A DNA stretch of 33,672 bases, taken from positions 1 to 33,672 of the IMG/VR virus record IMGVR_UViG_3300043395_002153; one strand, 5' to 3'. Source of the stretch: a virus. The position numbers and the translations under genes were made by a program. The notes below the pieces were generated by a model. The model made no database searches, had not been told where the DNA came from, and saw nothing but the letters and a program-made list of their open reading frames with translations. Shown here piece by piece: positions 8,859 through 17,753 of this stretch (within the stretch, counting starts at the first letter, position 1; each line of letters begins with the position of its first letter).

Positions 8859-9397
8859 CAGAGGTGCACCATCAGGTTGATCTCAACATCCAGCGTCTGC
8901 TGGCTCACCGCCTGCCCAACGCAGACCACCGTCGAACCAACGGCCGCAGGGCAGGTTGTCGTCAACATCCCTGCCGCCATGTCGGAGAGGTAGTACCGCT
9001 TGTTCACCTCAAGCGTTGCGGTGCCCGTCACCGGCAGCCAATCCGACAGGCTCATCTGCCCGTCGGTGATCACCCCAATGATCTGTCCTGTCGTCGCATC
9101 TGCCGCGGCCAGACCCGCCACCTCATAGGGATGGACCGTGGCCGGTACCACCGCATCCTTGGCGATCGCCAGATCAATCGTTCCCGCACCACTGAAGAAC
9201 ACCGCCATCCCGGCCCTGGCCATCGTCCCCGCCCCCGCAGGAGTGAAGGCCCCTGTCGCCTGGCCGGCACCAGGTGCACCGGCAGGGCCTGCACCGGCAC
9301 TCGACAGCACCCAGGTCACCGGGCCACCGCCTGCCCCATCCGGGTCGTATTCGGCGTAGGTCCGCCCAAATCGCGTGATCGTCCGTGCCGTCGCCAA
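8858..9397 (-). CDS. Small tail/structural protein, 179 aa
   Basis: The start is TTG at 9397, 21 bases after the ATACCCTG element, with a GGGGC purine run before it; no in-frame ATG lies upstream of the conserved part. The first third is Gly/Ala/Pro-rich. Residues 110-179 carry NKRYYLSDMAAGMLTTT, then VVCVGQAVS and LDVEINLMV, the same beta module as in the 694-residue protein. The stop overlaps the next ATG. Probably a subunit working with the 694-residue protein, perhaps as an adaptor or short fibre. The family is not recognised. Confidence 0.72.
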   Translation of the reverse strand: MATARTITRFGRTYAEYDPDGAGGGPVTWVLSSAGAGPAGAPGAGQATGAFTPAGAGTMARAGMAVFFSGAGTIDLAIAKDAVVPATVHPYEVAGLAAADATTGQIIGVITDGQMSLSDWLPVTGTATLEVNKRYYLSDMAAGMLTTTCPAAVGSTVVCVGQAVSQQTLDVEINLMVHL

Positions 9398-9418
9398 AGC
9401 CCCTGCCCCGCTACGCCG

Positions 9419-9426
9419 CAGGGTAT
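9419..9426 (-). promoter_or_regulatory. ATACCCTG element before the 179-aa gene
   Basis: Perfect copy in the 89-base gap between genes; 21 bases to the TTG at 9397, supporting this unusual start. Confidence 0.65.
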
Positions 9427-9430
9427 GGAG

Positions 9431-9445
9431 GGAGCCAGGGGCTCC
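9431..9445. other. GGAGCC-AGG-GGCTCC hairpin just upstream of an element
   Basis: A perfect six-base-pair stem with a three-base loop lies in the 9398-9486 gap, a few bases before the ATACCCTG element on the minus strand. It has no U-run on the minus strand and only three T on the plus strand. It could end the upstream unit weakly. The rest of the gap shows no gene. Confidence 0.4.
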
Positions 9446-9486
9446 TTTGATATGGGATCCTGCCTAGGAGACCAAGGCGATTGGCG

Positions 9487-10161
9487 CTAATAAGTTCCCA
9501 AATTCAAGTGATTCGTCACACGATAAGCACCGCGGGCTACCAGATTACTGCGATCATCTCGCACCAAAACGCCCATCTGATGTTCGGCTGGAATATCACT
9601 CACAATCGGATCATCCGTCACATTGCTCAGTTCACCCAACGCCTTGTTCCCTGCGCTGCCACCGGCACCGCCGCCATTCATCTGATACCAGCCTGCTTCA
9701 TTGGCTGATGCCACTTCATCGATATACACAAACGTCACGCCCTGCCTGGTGTCAAACCACACCGCGCCGCTCACCTTCCGCGCCGGTTCATTCGGACCGA
9801 TGTGCACAAACGCTTCCGCGCCATTGGTCTGATGCCATTCGCCGGCCTGGCTGATGAACAGCCGGCCCTGGCGGGTGTCGAACCAGAAGCTGCCATCACC
9901 CGGCGTCATCCCCGGGTTGTAGCTCCCAGTCGCACTGTTCCATCCCGGCGGCTGGCTGCCGATCACGCTCGTCGCCGGGGGCGGCACCACGCCGCTGAGC
10001 ACCGTGCCCAGATCCCACAACGCCCTGGTGATCCCCTCGAAATTCGCCTGGTACTGGTTCGGCAAAACAGGACTCCGCATCAGGATCAGCCGCTCGATCG
10101 CCCTCAGGATCGAGGTGTAGCCGTAGCCGCTCTGGGTGACTTCCGCAAACGACAGGGCCAT
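9487..10161 (-). CDS. Structural/tail protein with two FWFDTRQG modules, 224 aa
   Basis: ATG at 10161 overlaps the upstream stop (TGATG). The N-terminal 60 residues look helical (FAEVTQSGYGYTSILRAIERL), unlike its beta-rich neighbours, and may dock onto the tail. Two near-identical beta hairpins follow (GDGSFWFDTRQGRLFI and SGAVWFDTRQGVTFVY), from the same GxLWxDT family seen elsewhere in this cluster. The C-terminal part (GELSNVTDDP, then GVLVRDDRSN) resembles short adhesin ends. No enzyme motif was seen. Likely a fibre-attachment or baseplate protein. Confidence 0.75.
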   Translation of the reverse strand: MALSFAEVTQSGYGYTSILRAIERLILMRSPVLPNQYQANFEGITRALWDLGTVLSGVVPPPATSVIGSQPPGWNSATGSYNPGMTPGDGSFWFDTRQGRLFISQAGEWHQTNGAEAFVHIGPNEPARKVSGAVWFDTRQGVTFVYIDEVASANEAGWYQMNGGGAGGSAGNKALGELSNVTDDPIVSDIPAEHQMGVLVRDDRSNLVARGAYRVTNHLNLGTY

Positions 10162-10562
10162 CAGAGGGACCGCAGCGACAGATCACCAGAGAAGAAACAG
10201 GGCGGGTTGCCGGCGGTGATCGTGCAGTCCGGCGACACATCCCCGGCCAGCAGCAGGGTTCCGCCGGTGGCGGCATCCCACAGCCCGAACGACTTCACCG
10301 TCTGCGTGGCGGTATGAACGCCAAGCAGGATCGCCCGGCCGTTCAGCCGTTCACGGCCGCCGCCTGGTGCATTGCCGATCGGCCCGAAGTCCGCCGCAGC
10401 AACCCGCACCCGATCGCCGCCAGCCCAGCCCTTGATCTCATTGCCCGTGGCCGGGATGTCATCGCTGTGCAGCGCCAGCCACAGCTGCGCCGGAGGGGCG
10501 GGGAAGGCGGTGCCCAGCAACCAGTTCAGGACTGCATCTTCCGTCGCTTGTGCCAGTGCCAT
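10161..10562 (-). CDS. Small phage structural protein of the LLG-T-PAxLWLAL type, 133 aa
   Basis: The frame is open further upstream (to 10727), but the start is set at ATG 10562: it lies 22 bases after an ATACTCTG element and gives the expected MALAQATEDAVLNWLLG opening. The protein resembles a widespread small phage tail-associated family whose members begin with a helix ending in LLG-T, then P-A-x-L-[YW]-[VL]-A-L, and carry a central G(L/I)WDA-type strand (here FGLWDAATGGTLLL). Members are often annotated as tail fibre proteins; the biochemical role is unknown. It is coupled to the 224-residue gene by a TGATG overlap. Confidence 0.75.
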   Translation of the reverse strand: MALAQATEDAVLNWLLGTAFPAPPAQLWLALHSDDIPATGNEIKGWAGGDRVRVAAADFGPIGNAPGGGRERLNGRAILLGVHTATQTVKSFGLWDAATGGTLLLAGDVSPDCTITAGNPPCFFSGDLSLRSL

Positions 10563-10584
10563 CCGCCAAAACCCCCGGTGGCCA

Positions 10585-10592
10585 CAGAGTAT
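10585..10592 (-). promoter_or_regulatory. ATACTCTG element before the 133-aa gene
   Basis: One-base variant (C to T) of the element, four bases after the stop of the 306-residue gene and 22 bases before ATG 10562. It favours the short start over the longer open frame. Confidence 0.5.
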
Positions 10593-10596
10593 TGGC

Positions 10597-11514
10597 TCAC
10601 GGCAGTGCCGCTGCAATCCCCGCCAACACGTCCGCCACCGCTTGCCCGCCTGAGAAGCGGACGTAGGCCCGGTTGAGCTGCAGCACTCCCGCCGCTTCCC
10701 GCGCCCGCCAGGCGTTCTGCGGTTCATCCAGCCACTGCACCGCCGCCAGTCGGCCGCGGCCGCGCACCTGCAACATCACCTCTCCTTCCATCTGTTGTCC
10801 CACGGCGGTATGCAGCACACCCTGGGCGCTGATCGCCATCGACGCTGCGCCCTGCAGCGCACGACGAGGATCCTGTAAAGCAGCCGTGCCGATGACAACA
10901 GCAGTGCCGGCAGCCTGCAGTTGTCGGCTCGCCAGCCTTCTCGCACTCGCCTCGAGCGGCAGCATCAACCCCACGCCAGACAGCTGCCGGTGCGTCAGCA
11001 TCCCGCCGCCGCCCAGCAGCAGATCGCCGGCGCCGCGGATCCGGCCGCCGCTGGGCAACGCCAGGAACTCGAACACCAGATCCTTCAGGTTCTCCGCAAG
11101 CCCCAAGCTCGCCACCACCTTGTAGGTGCCGGCCTGGATCTCAACCGGTGTGCCGCGGCCTGATGCCGACTGCACCAGTGGTGCCACACGCTGGTTGTTC
11201 TCATCCAGCAGCGCCACACCCACGCTGTTCGCGTAGCGATCCTTGGAGATCCGGTTCACCTGCAACCGCACCGGCCCCGTCACCGTGAACTGCCAGAACT
11301 CACTGGCTGGCACCGCCTCATAGCCCAGCCGGCTCTTGATCCGATGCGGGCTCAGCAGCGGCAGCTCAAACCGCTTGGGCTGCCGCAGCGTTCCCCATCC
11401 CGCGTCCTGGTCCGGCTTCTGCCGGACCGAGATCGCATTGCCCCGTTGTCCCTCCCGTTGCTGCCGCACGGCCAGGGACTGTGGATGAGGAAGCTGGCGC
11501 GGCGAGTCGCTCAT
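10597..11514 (-). CDS. Unrecognised structural protein, 305 aa
   Basis: The start is taken as ATG 11514 (MSDSPRQLPHPQS), five bases after the upstream stop; a TTG three codons earlier is possible. The N-terminal 50 residues are basic and polar. Residues 60-150 look like a beta-sandwich (FWQFTVTGPVRLQVNRIS, IQAGTYKVVASLG). The C-terminal half is Ala/Gly/Leu-rich with amphipathic helices and strands. No known family or catalytic motif was recognised. It is third in the unit starting at the 171-residue gene, next to the cysteine-motif protein, so a tail role is likely. Confidence 0.7.
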   Translation of the reverse strand: MSDSPRQLPHPQSLAVRQQREGQRGNAISVRQKPDQDAGWGTLRQPKRFELPLLSPHRIKSRLGYEAVPASEFWQFTVTGPVRLQVNRISKDRYANSVGVALLDENNQRVAPLVQSASGRGTPVEIQAGTYKVVASLGLAENLKDLVFEFLALPSGGRIRGAGDLLLGGGGMLTHRQLSGVGLMLPLEASARRLASRQLQAAGTAVVIGTAALQDPRRALQGAASMAISAQGVLHTAVGQQMEGEVMLQVRGRGRLAAVQWLDEPQNAWRAREAAGVLQLNRAYVRFSGGQAVADVLAGIAAALP

Positions 11515-11519
11515 GCTTC

Positions 11520-13019
11520 TCAAGGTATCGCCGCCGGCAGTTCCACACTCCCAGGCGGGAGGGGCTCGATCGCCCTGTTGTTTCGTGCCTTCGCGGGCCC
11601 ATCAAAGCCGTGCACCGCTGTCGCCGTGCCGCGGCCCACCCACCAGTCACCGAACACTGCATCGACGTCCTCGCTTGGATCAGTGGTGGGGTGCTGCTCG
11701 TTCTGCCGCAGCACGCCAAGCGCCGCCAGCGCCGCCGGACCATTGCGGCGGGGCCTGAGCTGATCGGCGATGAACTCCACCCGCTGCGGGCAGATCCCCA
11801 CGCAGTCCCCAACGCTCGCCGCCAGCAGCGTCACATCCAGCATCGAGAAGGCCTGCTCATTCAGCAGCGACAGCCGCAGATCCTCCAGGAACCGCGGATC
11901 GCTCATCGGTGCATCCATCTCCTCCACCTGGCTCATCACCTTCATGTCCTGCCAGTAGTCACTGGCCAGCGATTGCATGTCTGATGGCTCGGCCATTGGT
12001 GCTCCCAGCGCCCAGCGCGTCGCGTGGCAGTGCTTGCACTCCGCCCCGGGAATCCGGTCCCACTCCAGCAGCCGGAACCGCCGCCGAACACCTTCTGGAT
12101 CGCCATCCAGTGGACCGCGCTGTGGGCCACCAAGGCCGCTTGGTGCACGCTGCGGATAGAGCTGCTGCGACCCCAGGCTGGAGCCCATCAGCAGCCTGGC
12201 GAACGACAGCCCCAGATGCGACGGGCAGTTGCAGCTCAGCGTCGTCGCCTGCGTCAGGTGCCGATCGCTGCGAAACATCGGCAGTGGATCCGTCCCTGCC
12301 ACCTTCACCTCACGGGTGACCAGCCGGCCATCACTGGTGCGCTCACGCCGCCAGAAGCGTGTCGCATCGAAGTAGGCCTTCCCCGCCGCCTCGTGCACAC
12401 CCACGCACAGCAGCCCAATACCAGCTGTCAGATCGTCCTCCAGTTGCTGCGGACCGATTGCGGTGTCCTCCACCACCTCGCCGATCAGCATCCGGTTGAT
12501 GTGCAGCAGGTTGGCGCTCAACGCCGCGGCCTTGAAGTCCAGCTCCAGCAACCGCAGTGGCGTGCGGCCAGAGCCATCCTCGAACGAATACCAGACCTCC
12601 CGCTGCCTGCTGCCGGCCGGCTGGGTGGTGATCTCTGTCCCGCGGGGCTGAATCGCCACTGTCCACCGCCCCTCCGGTGATTCCCGTGACGTGAAGCCGG
12701 CGAGCAGCAGCGTGCTGGTGCGCCACTGCGGCGTGACCGCATAGCTGTCGCGGTGCTCCACCTGCACCGCCGTGAAGCGCTCCGCAGCTCCGACCAGCTG
12801 CGCCTGCGCCAGGGACATCCCCTTCCTCCAGGACTGCCAGTGGCCGTCCTTGTCCCACTTCGCCAGCAGATCGGGGTAGGCCGCCTCACCCTGGATCCCC
12901 CAGCCCTTCCCCTTGCGGGGATAGACCGAGCCGTTGAAGGGCAGGCCGACATCAAAGCGATCCCGCGTCGGCCGCTGCCCCAGCGTGCCGAACAGCTTGT
13001 CGCCGCGCTGCCGCGCCAC
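11520..13019 (-). CDS. Probable tail protein with CxC...CxH cysteine motif, 499 aa
   Basis: The start is GTG 13019 (ARQRGDKLFGTLG), three bases after the upstream stop. Two cysteine clusters stand out: SCNCPSHLG (C263, C265) and ECKHCHATRW (C328, H330, C331, H332). The C-x-C...C-x-H order is that of SWIM-type zinc fingers, here with a spacer of about 62 residues. A surrounding stretch rich in Arg and Gln may make a loop. Residues 80-215 are a mixed alpha/beta region with no recognised motif. Metal binding is inferred from the residues. Its place between tail genes argues for a virion protein, but a non-structural role cannot be excluded. Confidence 0.72.
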   Translation of the reverse strand: MARQRGDKLFGTLGQRPTRDRFDVGLPFNGSVYPRKGKGWGIQGEAAYPDLLAKWDKDGHWQSWRKGMSLAQAQLVGAAERFTAVQVEHRDSYAVTPQWRTSTLLLAGFTSRESPEGRWTVAIQPRGTEITTQPAGSRQREVWYSFEDGSGRTPLRLLELDFKAAALSANLLHINRMLIGEVVEDTAIGPQQLEDDLTAGIGLLCVGVHEAAGKAYFDATRFWRRERTSDGRLVTREVKVAGTDPLPMFRSDRHLTQATTLSCNCPSHLGLSFARLLMGSSLGSQQLYPQRAPSGLGGPQRGPLDGDPEGVRRRFRLLEWDRIPGAECKHCHATRWALGAPMAEPSDMQSLASDYWQDMKVMSQVEEMDAPMSDPRFLEDLRLSLLNEQAFSMLDVTLLAASVGDCVGICPQRVEFIADQLRPRRNGPAALAALGVLRQNEQHPTTDPSEDVDAVFGDWWVGRGTATAVHGFDGPAKARNNRAIEPLPPGSVELPAAIP

Positions 13020-13022
13020 GGC

Positions 13023-13538
13023 TCAGTAGAAGCCGCCCTGGCAGGCGATGTTCGGCGCCGCGGCCACTGCCGTCTGGCTTTCGACCGCCGCCCACAGCGC
13101 CTGGCCGGACTGCAGCAGCAGGCCCCGGTACTGCGGTGGATTGCCATCCGCTCCATTGGCGCCGGCATGGGGGACAGGGGCCAGCAGCTTGGGCAGCACC
13201 ATCTCCACCGTCGCTCCCACCTTCTGGGTGGCCGTGAAACCAAAGCGGCCGATGAAGCTCGCGTTGCTTGAGCCACCGGCCGCCGTGATCCCCAGCGCAT
13301 AGGCGCTGCTTGAGATGTAGAGATTCACCTTCACGGCATTGTCATCCACCCGCTGAATCAGATAGATGGTGTCCAGGATTGCGCCGTCATTGGCGGTGCA
13401 GTCCACCAGCAGCACGCCACTGCTCCCCGATCCCGGATCGGGATTGCCGGCAGGGGAGGTGGTGTTGTCCAGGCGGGTGACGACCATCAGGGGCCGATCA
13501 ACCAGCAGTGGCTGCTTGTTGGTCGAGCTGCTACTCAT
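13023..13538 (-). CDS. Unrecognised tail/head-tail structural protein, 171 aa
   Basis: ATG 13538 is 24 bases after a perfect ATACCCTC element, which itself lies in the last codons of the upstream gene. The first 20 residues are polar (MSSSSTNKQP), then LLVDRPLMVVTRL begins a beta-rich protein with conserved-looking GVLLVDCTANDGAILDTIYLI and KVNLYISSSAYALG strands. The size and all-beta look would suit a tail tube, adaptor or decoration protein, but the family is not recognised. First gene of a three-gene unit with the cysteine-motif and 305-residue proteins. Confidence 0.72.
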   Translation of the reverse strand: MSSSSTNKQPLLVDRPLMVVTRLDNTTSPAGNPDPGSGSSGVLLVDCTANDGAILDTIYLIQRVDDNAVKVNLYISSSAYALGITAAGGSSNASFIGRFGFTATQKVGATVEMVLPKLLAPVPHAGANGADGNPPQYRGLLLQSGQALWAAVESQTAVAAAPNIACQGGFY

Positions 13539-13543
13539 GTCGA

Positions 13544-14671
<1,128 letters not shown>

Positions 14672-14675
14672 CGAT

Positions 14676-15350
14676 TCAACGCGGTTGGGGCATCACGGCA
14701 GGGCGCCCGCCTTTGCCGGGGCTGCTGCCGCGGCCGGCTCGAGGCAGCAGGGCATCGGCAGGAGAGCCCTCCACCCGGGAGGCGGCCTGTAGATCGGGCC
14801 CGGCGAACATCAGATCCGTCGTCGTCGGCACCGGTGTCTTGGCGCTGCGCAGGTCCTCCTGTCCGGGCGGCGGCCCACCAGGCGGCAGCGGGCGGCCCAC
14901 TGGCTGCCCTGTCGGATAGCGCTGCACCTCCTTCATCAACCCAGGGTTTGCCACCCACTCATTCGGTGGACCAGCCAGCGGGCCGCCCATTCCATTCACC
15001 TGCCCGGCCCAGCGCAGATCACCCATCGATTCGCTCTGGCCGATCGCCTGCGGCGTCATCATTCGACCCACGGCCGGCGCTGGCCGCTGCATCCCATAGT
15101 CGATGCTCGCGCCAGGCAAGTTGGCACCACGCCAGTCCTGATACGGGTTGCTGTAGACCTGGCCGTTGTCACGGCCGACCTCCATCTGGATCTGGTTGCC
15201 GACAAGCGTGTTGTTCGGCACCCGACCGCCGGGGACGGTATAGAACTGATCCGCCAGCTTCTGGCCCCGTGCCACCGGCACATTGGCTGGATCATTGCCG
15301 CGGCCCATGTAATCAGTGGCCGGCCGTGTCGCCCTGCGCTGCGGATCCAT
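14676..15350 (-). CDS. Unrecognised Pro/Gly-rich virion-type protein, 224 aa
   Basis: The frame is open to a GTG at 15365, but ATG 15350 forms the TGATG overlap with the upstream stop used repeatedly in this genome, so it is preferred. The protein is rich in Gly, Pro, Arg and Gln with little predicted regular structure (NPYQDWRGANLPGASIDYG; LPPGGPPPGQEDL near 165-180). No domain was recognised. It lies between two other low-complexity proteins and is probably made with them as a coupled set, perhaps disordered adaptors or internal proteins. Confidence 0.68.
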   Translation of the reverse strand: MDPQRRATRPATDYMGRGNDPANVPVARGQKLADQFYTVPGGRVPNNTLVGNQIQMEVGRDNGQVYSNPYQDWRGANLPGASIDYGMQRPAPAVGRMMTPQAIGQSESMGDLRWAGQVNGMGGPLAGPPNEWVANPGLMKEVQRYPTGQPVGRPLPPGGPPPGQEDLRSAKTPVPTTTDLMFAGPDLQAASRVEGSPADALLPRAGRGSSPGKGGRPAVMPQPR

Positions 15351-16684
15351 CAGCCATACCCCCACGCGCTCGGGCTGCTGACGAATCCACCGATCCCAAG
15401 CGGCTTGAGCTTGGTTGGATCCAGCTCAGGCAGCATCACGGTGTTGCCTGGCTTGAACATCCCGCCCCTGGTGCCGGCGGCATTGCCGGCCATCGCCGCC
15501 AGCACCGCTTCTCCAGCTCCAGCAGGGCGCGGCACACCCTGAGCCGCAAACGCCGCCAGGGTGGCATCACGGCCGGCATCCTCGCGAGGTGCCGCCAGCG
15601 GCTGCGTTCCAAGCTGCCACTTCGCCACCTCATTGAGCGGCTGATCACTGGCCCGCAACTTGCCCTTGAAGGCGTCGCTCGAGAGGTAGTCGTTGACCGT
15701 CGCCTGCGGCAAATTGCCGGATGGGGCAAGAACCCGATCGCGGATCCCGAAGCCGACCATCGCCTGATCACCGACAGCAGAACCAGAAACAGGTGTCCCT
15801 GACACGGGTGTCTGCGCGATGACCGGATGCTTCTCGAAGCTCATCGCATCCAGCGTCGCCTGCTCTCCCGCTTTGTCATTGGTGGTTTCCCACTGCCCGC
15901 CCTTGCCATAGCGGATGCCGGGAGCAACCTGCGCCGACGCGATCTGCGCTTCCAGTCCTTTGACGGTGGCCTGCGGTTCAGCGGTGGGGGTGCCGCCGCG
16001 GCGCTTCACCTCATCAGCAAGGATGCTGCGAACGGCACGGATGCCGGCCATCGAATCACTCGCACCCAGGAAGGCGGCGCGGCGCGCTTCCGCCAGCTCC
16101 GCTTCCGTGCGGGGAACGGGGGCGACGCCACTGAGCGCCTGGTCCAGATAGCTGGAGCCGGCCGTGCCAGTGGCATTGCCGCCTGTGACGGAGGTGATGC
16201 TGTTTTCGAGAGTGCCACCGCCGGCCTTGGCGACGGCCGTGGCGCCAGGAGCCAGATCACCCTTGGCGCCGAACCCTGCCTGCCAGTTGCCGGCATTGCC
16301 CGTGGGAGCAGCCGCAGAGGTAGGCGCGGGCGCCGAGGGCGCGGGCGCCGAGGGCGCGGGCTTGGCCGGCGCTGGAGTCGTGATCGCCTGCACTGCCGCG
16401 GCCGGCGAGGACACGGCTGCTTGCGTGGCGGGCGCTGGGGCCGCGGGGGGCTTCCAGCCGGCAGGGATCACCCGCTGCGGCGCCAGGCCCCCAGGCGCCG
16501 GCTTGGCGGCGCCACCCTCGCGGTAGTCCCAGGTGCCGTTGTGCTGCGCCCACACACCCGCAGGATGGGCGGAACCACCAGGATCAGACGTGGAAGGCTT
16601 GCCGTCCTTGCCATAGCGCCATCCGCCAGGCAATGAAGTGCCGTTCGGATCCGTGGCCCAGAACCAGCCCTGCGGCACCGCCAT
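15350..16684 (-). CDS. Unrecognised Pro/Ala-rich structural protein, 444 aa
   Basis: ATG 16684 has a good AGAGGA ribosome site four bases upstream and an ATACCCTC element 22 bases upstream. Residues 1-65 are rich in Trp, Gly and Asp (QGWFWATDPNGTSLPGGW; GVWAQHNGTWDYREGG), perhaps a small repeated binding module. A long Ala/Pro linker (residues 75-125, with APSAPAPSAPAP) leads to a helical region with regular SxLDQALSG and AELAEARRAAFLG segments, then a Gly/Pro-rich end (WGYG). No known family. The modular head-linker-helix layout suggests a virion or assembly protein. Confidence 0.72.
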   Translation of the reverse strand: MAVPQGWFWATDPNGTSLPGGWRYGKDGKPSTSDPGGSAHPAGVWAQHNGTWDYREGGAAKPAPGGLAPQRVIPAGWKPPAAPAPATQAAVSSPAAAVQAITTPAPAKPAPSAPAPSAPAPTSAAAPTGNAGNWQAGFGAKGDLAPGATAVAKAGGGTLENSITSVTGGNATGTAGSSYLDQALSGVAPVPRTEAELAEARRAAFLGASDSMAGIRAVRSILADEVKRRGGTPTAEPQATVKGLEAQIASAQVAPGIRYGKGGQWETTNDKAGEQATLDAMSFEKHPVIAQTPVSGTPVSGSAVGDQAMVGFGIRDRVLAPSGNLPQATVNDYLSSDAFKGKLRASDQPLNEVAKWQLGTQPLAAPREDAGRDATLAAFAAQGVPRPAGAGEAVLAAMAGNAAGTRGGMFKPGNTVMLPELDPTKLKPLGIGGFVSSPSAWGYG

Positions 16685-16706
16685 GCAGTCCTCTCTTCAA
16701 TGCTCG

Positions 16707-16714
16707 GAGGGTAT
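16707..16714 (-). promoter_or_regulatory. ATACCCTC element before the 444-aa gene
   Basis: Perfect copy four bases after the stop of the 164-residue gene and 22 bases before ATG 16684, which also has its own AGAGGA ribosome site at 16689-16694. The element is therefore not the ribosome site. Confidence 0.68.
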
Positions 16715-16718
16715 GGCG

Positions 16719-17213
16719 TCAGCGCCAGCCGAGTCCGCCGATCCGCTCCAGGACTCTCGTGCCCACTGAGGTGTCAGCAGGACCCGGGATGCTCAGGATG
16801 AACTCCGCACCGCTGCGCTCAAACGCATACCTCCGCACCTCCTCCCTTCTGTAGTTCGCCACATACAGCGATTCCGCCAATCGATCGCATTCACGCAGAT
16901 ACACCTCGCGGTATTGCGTATCTGCATTCAGGGGATCACTGATTTCAATGGATCTATTGCTATCTCCAAAGATTCTTTGCGTTCTTGATGGAGCCATCTG
17001 CCCAGATGTCGCCACCCCTTTCATCACCTCCGACGCATCCCAGGCTCGATCGCAACGATCCAGCTGATTGGTGATGCGTGAATACCAATGCGAATCCGGG
17101 ATGCGATTCACCGCCTCCTCGAACCGCGCCATGTCGCCGGCAGGGGTGCCGGCGCCGTCATTCATCCCCAAATGAAACGCGGCGCGGCTGATGTCGTAGT
17201 CGTTCAGGCGCAC
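16719..17213 (-). CDS. Unrecognised connector-region protein, 164 aa
   Basis: The start is GTG 17213 (RLNDYDISRAAFHLG), 22 bases after a CTACCCTT variant of the element. Predicted mostly helical and charged (FEEAVNRIPDSHWYSRI, YREVYLRECDRLAESLYVAN). The size, helical content and place after the capsid genes resemble head-completion or head-tail connector proteins, but no family motif is seen, so the role is inferred from order only. The central part is more A+T-rich than its surroundings. Confidence 0.68.
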   Translation of the reverse strand: MRLNDYDISRAAFHLGMNDGAGTPAGDMARFEEAVNRIPDSHWYSRITNQLDRCDRAWDASEVMKGVATSGQMAPSRTQRIFGDSNRSIEISDPLNADTQYREVYLRECDRLAESLYVANYRREEVRRYAFERSGAEFILSIPGPADTSVGTRVLERIGGLGWR

Positions 17214-17235
17214 GGCACTTCAAGCTGCTTTCCCG

Positions 17236-17243
17236 AAGGGTAG
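17236..17243 (-). promoter_or_regulatory. CTACCCTT variant element before the 164-aa gene
   Basis: Two-base variant in the 44-base gap, 22 bases before GTG 17213. Weak alone; the spacing supports it. Confidence 0.42.
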
Positions 17244-17257
17244 GCCTCGCCCGGCCA

Positions 17258-17701
17258 TCACCCCAGGAACAGTTGGTTGCTCTTGAAGATCTCGTCCCAG
17301 TTCACCCGAGTGCTGGCAGCCTTGAGCTGCTCGAGGTTGCGGAACACCTCCCCGGGGAGGGAGAGCTGCAGGCCCTTGAGCTTCTTGGCGGTGCGGTAGC
17401 CGAGGCCTGGCACCCGCCGGGCGATCTCCTCCGCCGTCGCGGTGTTGACATTGAGCCGTGTCTCGACGATGTCGATGATCGGCGTCGGGATCGCCTCATC
17501 CGGCTCCTCCGGCTTCTCGTAGCTGGCGTCGAAGTCCGGGTTGCCGCTGGCATCGCAGGGCATCAGCTGCGAGAGGGAGGCGTAATACGGGACCCCATCG
17601 GGGCCCTTGACCATGATGAACTCCTCCTTGCCACCGCCGCCTCCAACCTGCAGGACGCGCTTGCCAGTCTTTCGATCCTGGAAGATCACCTGAGTCGTCA
17701 C
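17258..17701 (-). CDS. Helix-hairpin-helix protein next to the capsid genes, 147 aa
   Basis: The frame is open to a GTG at 17785, but that would place a transcription terminator and an element inside the gene. GTG 17701, 23 bases after the CTACCCTG element, is preferred. The N-terminal half has short strands (TTQVIFQDRKTGKRVLQVGG, EEFIMVKGPDGVPYYASL). Residues 83-112 form a helix-hairpin-helix (LNVNTATAEEIARRVPGLG), which normally contacts the DNA backbone without sequence specificity, as in ComEA-type proteins. A helical tail follows. Possible roles: DNA gripping at the head-tail connector, or genome stabilisation after packaging. Confidence 0.8.
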   Translation of the reverse strand: MTTQVIFQDRKTGKRVLQVGGGGGKEEFIMVKGPDGVPYYASLSQLMPCDASGNPDFDASYEKPEEPDEAIPTPIIDIVETRLNVNTATAEEIARRVPGLGYRTAKKLKGLQLSLPGEVFRNLEQLKAASTRVNWDEIFKSNQLFLG

Positions 17702-17724
17702 AGTCGCTTGCTTGAACTGACCAG

Positions 17725-17732
17725 CAGGGTAG
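17725..17732 (-). promoter_or_regulatory. CTACCCTG element right after the capsid-operon terminator
   Basis: One-base variant, 21 bases downstream of the terminator U-tract and 23 bases before GTG 17701. A start site just after a stop for transcription is what a promoter would look like. Confidence 0.55.
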
Positions 17733-17753
17733 GGGCCGCGCCTGTATTGCCAC

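Noticed and set aside
7449-8993. Long plus-strand open frame of 514 codons
   Set aside because: Antisense to the 694- and 179-residue tail genes; rich in Arg, His and Gln, as expected of a GC-rich shadow frame; no element or ribosome site.
10563-10727. Upstream extension of the 133-residue gene
   Set aside because: Overlaps the end of the 305-residue gene; the extra 55 residues are Arg/Cys-rich shadow-type sequence, and the family start is at 10562.
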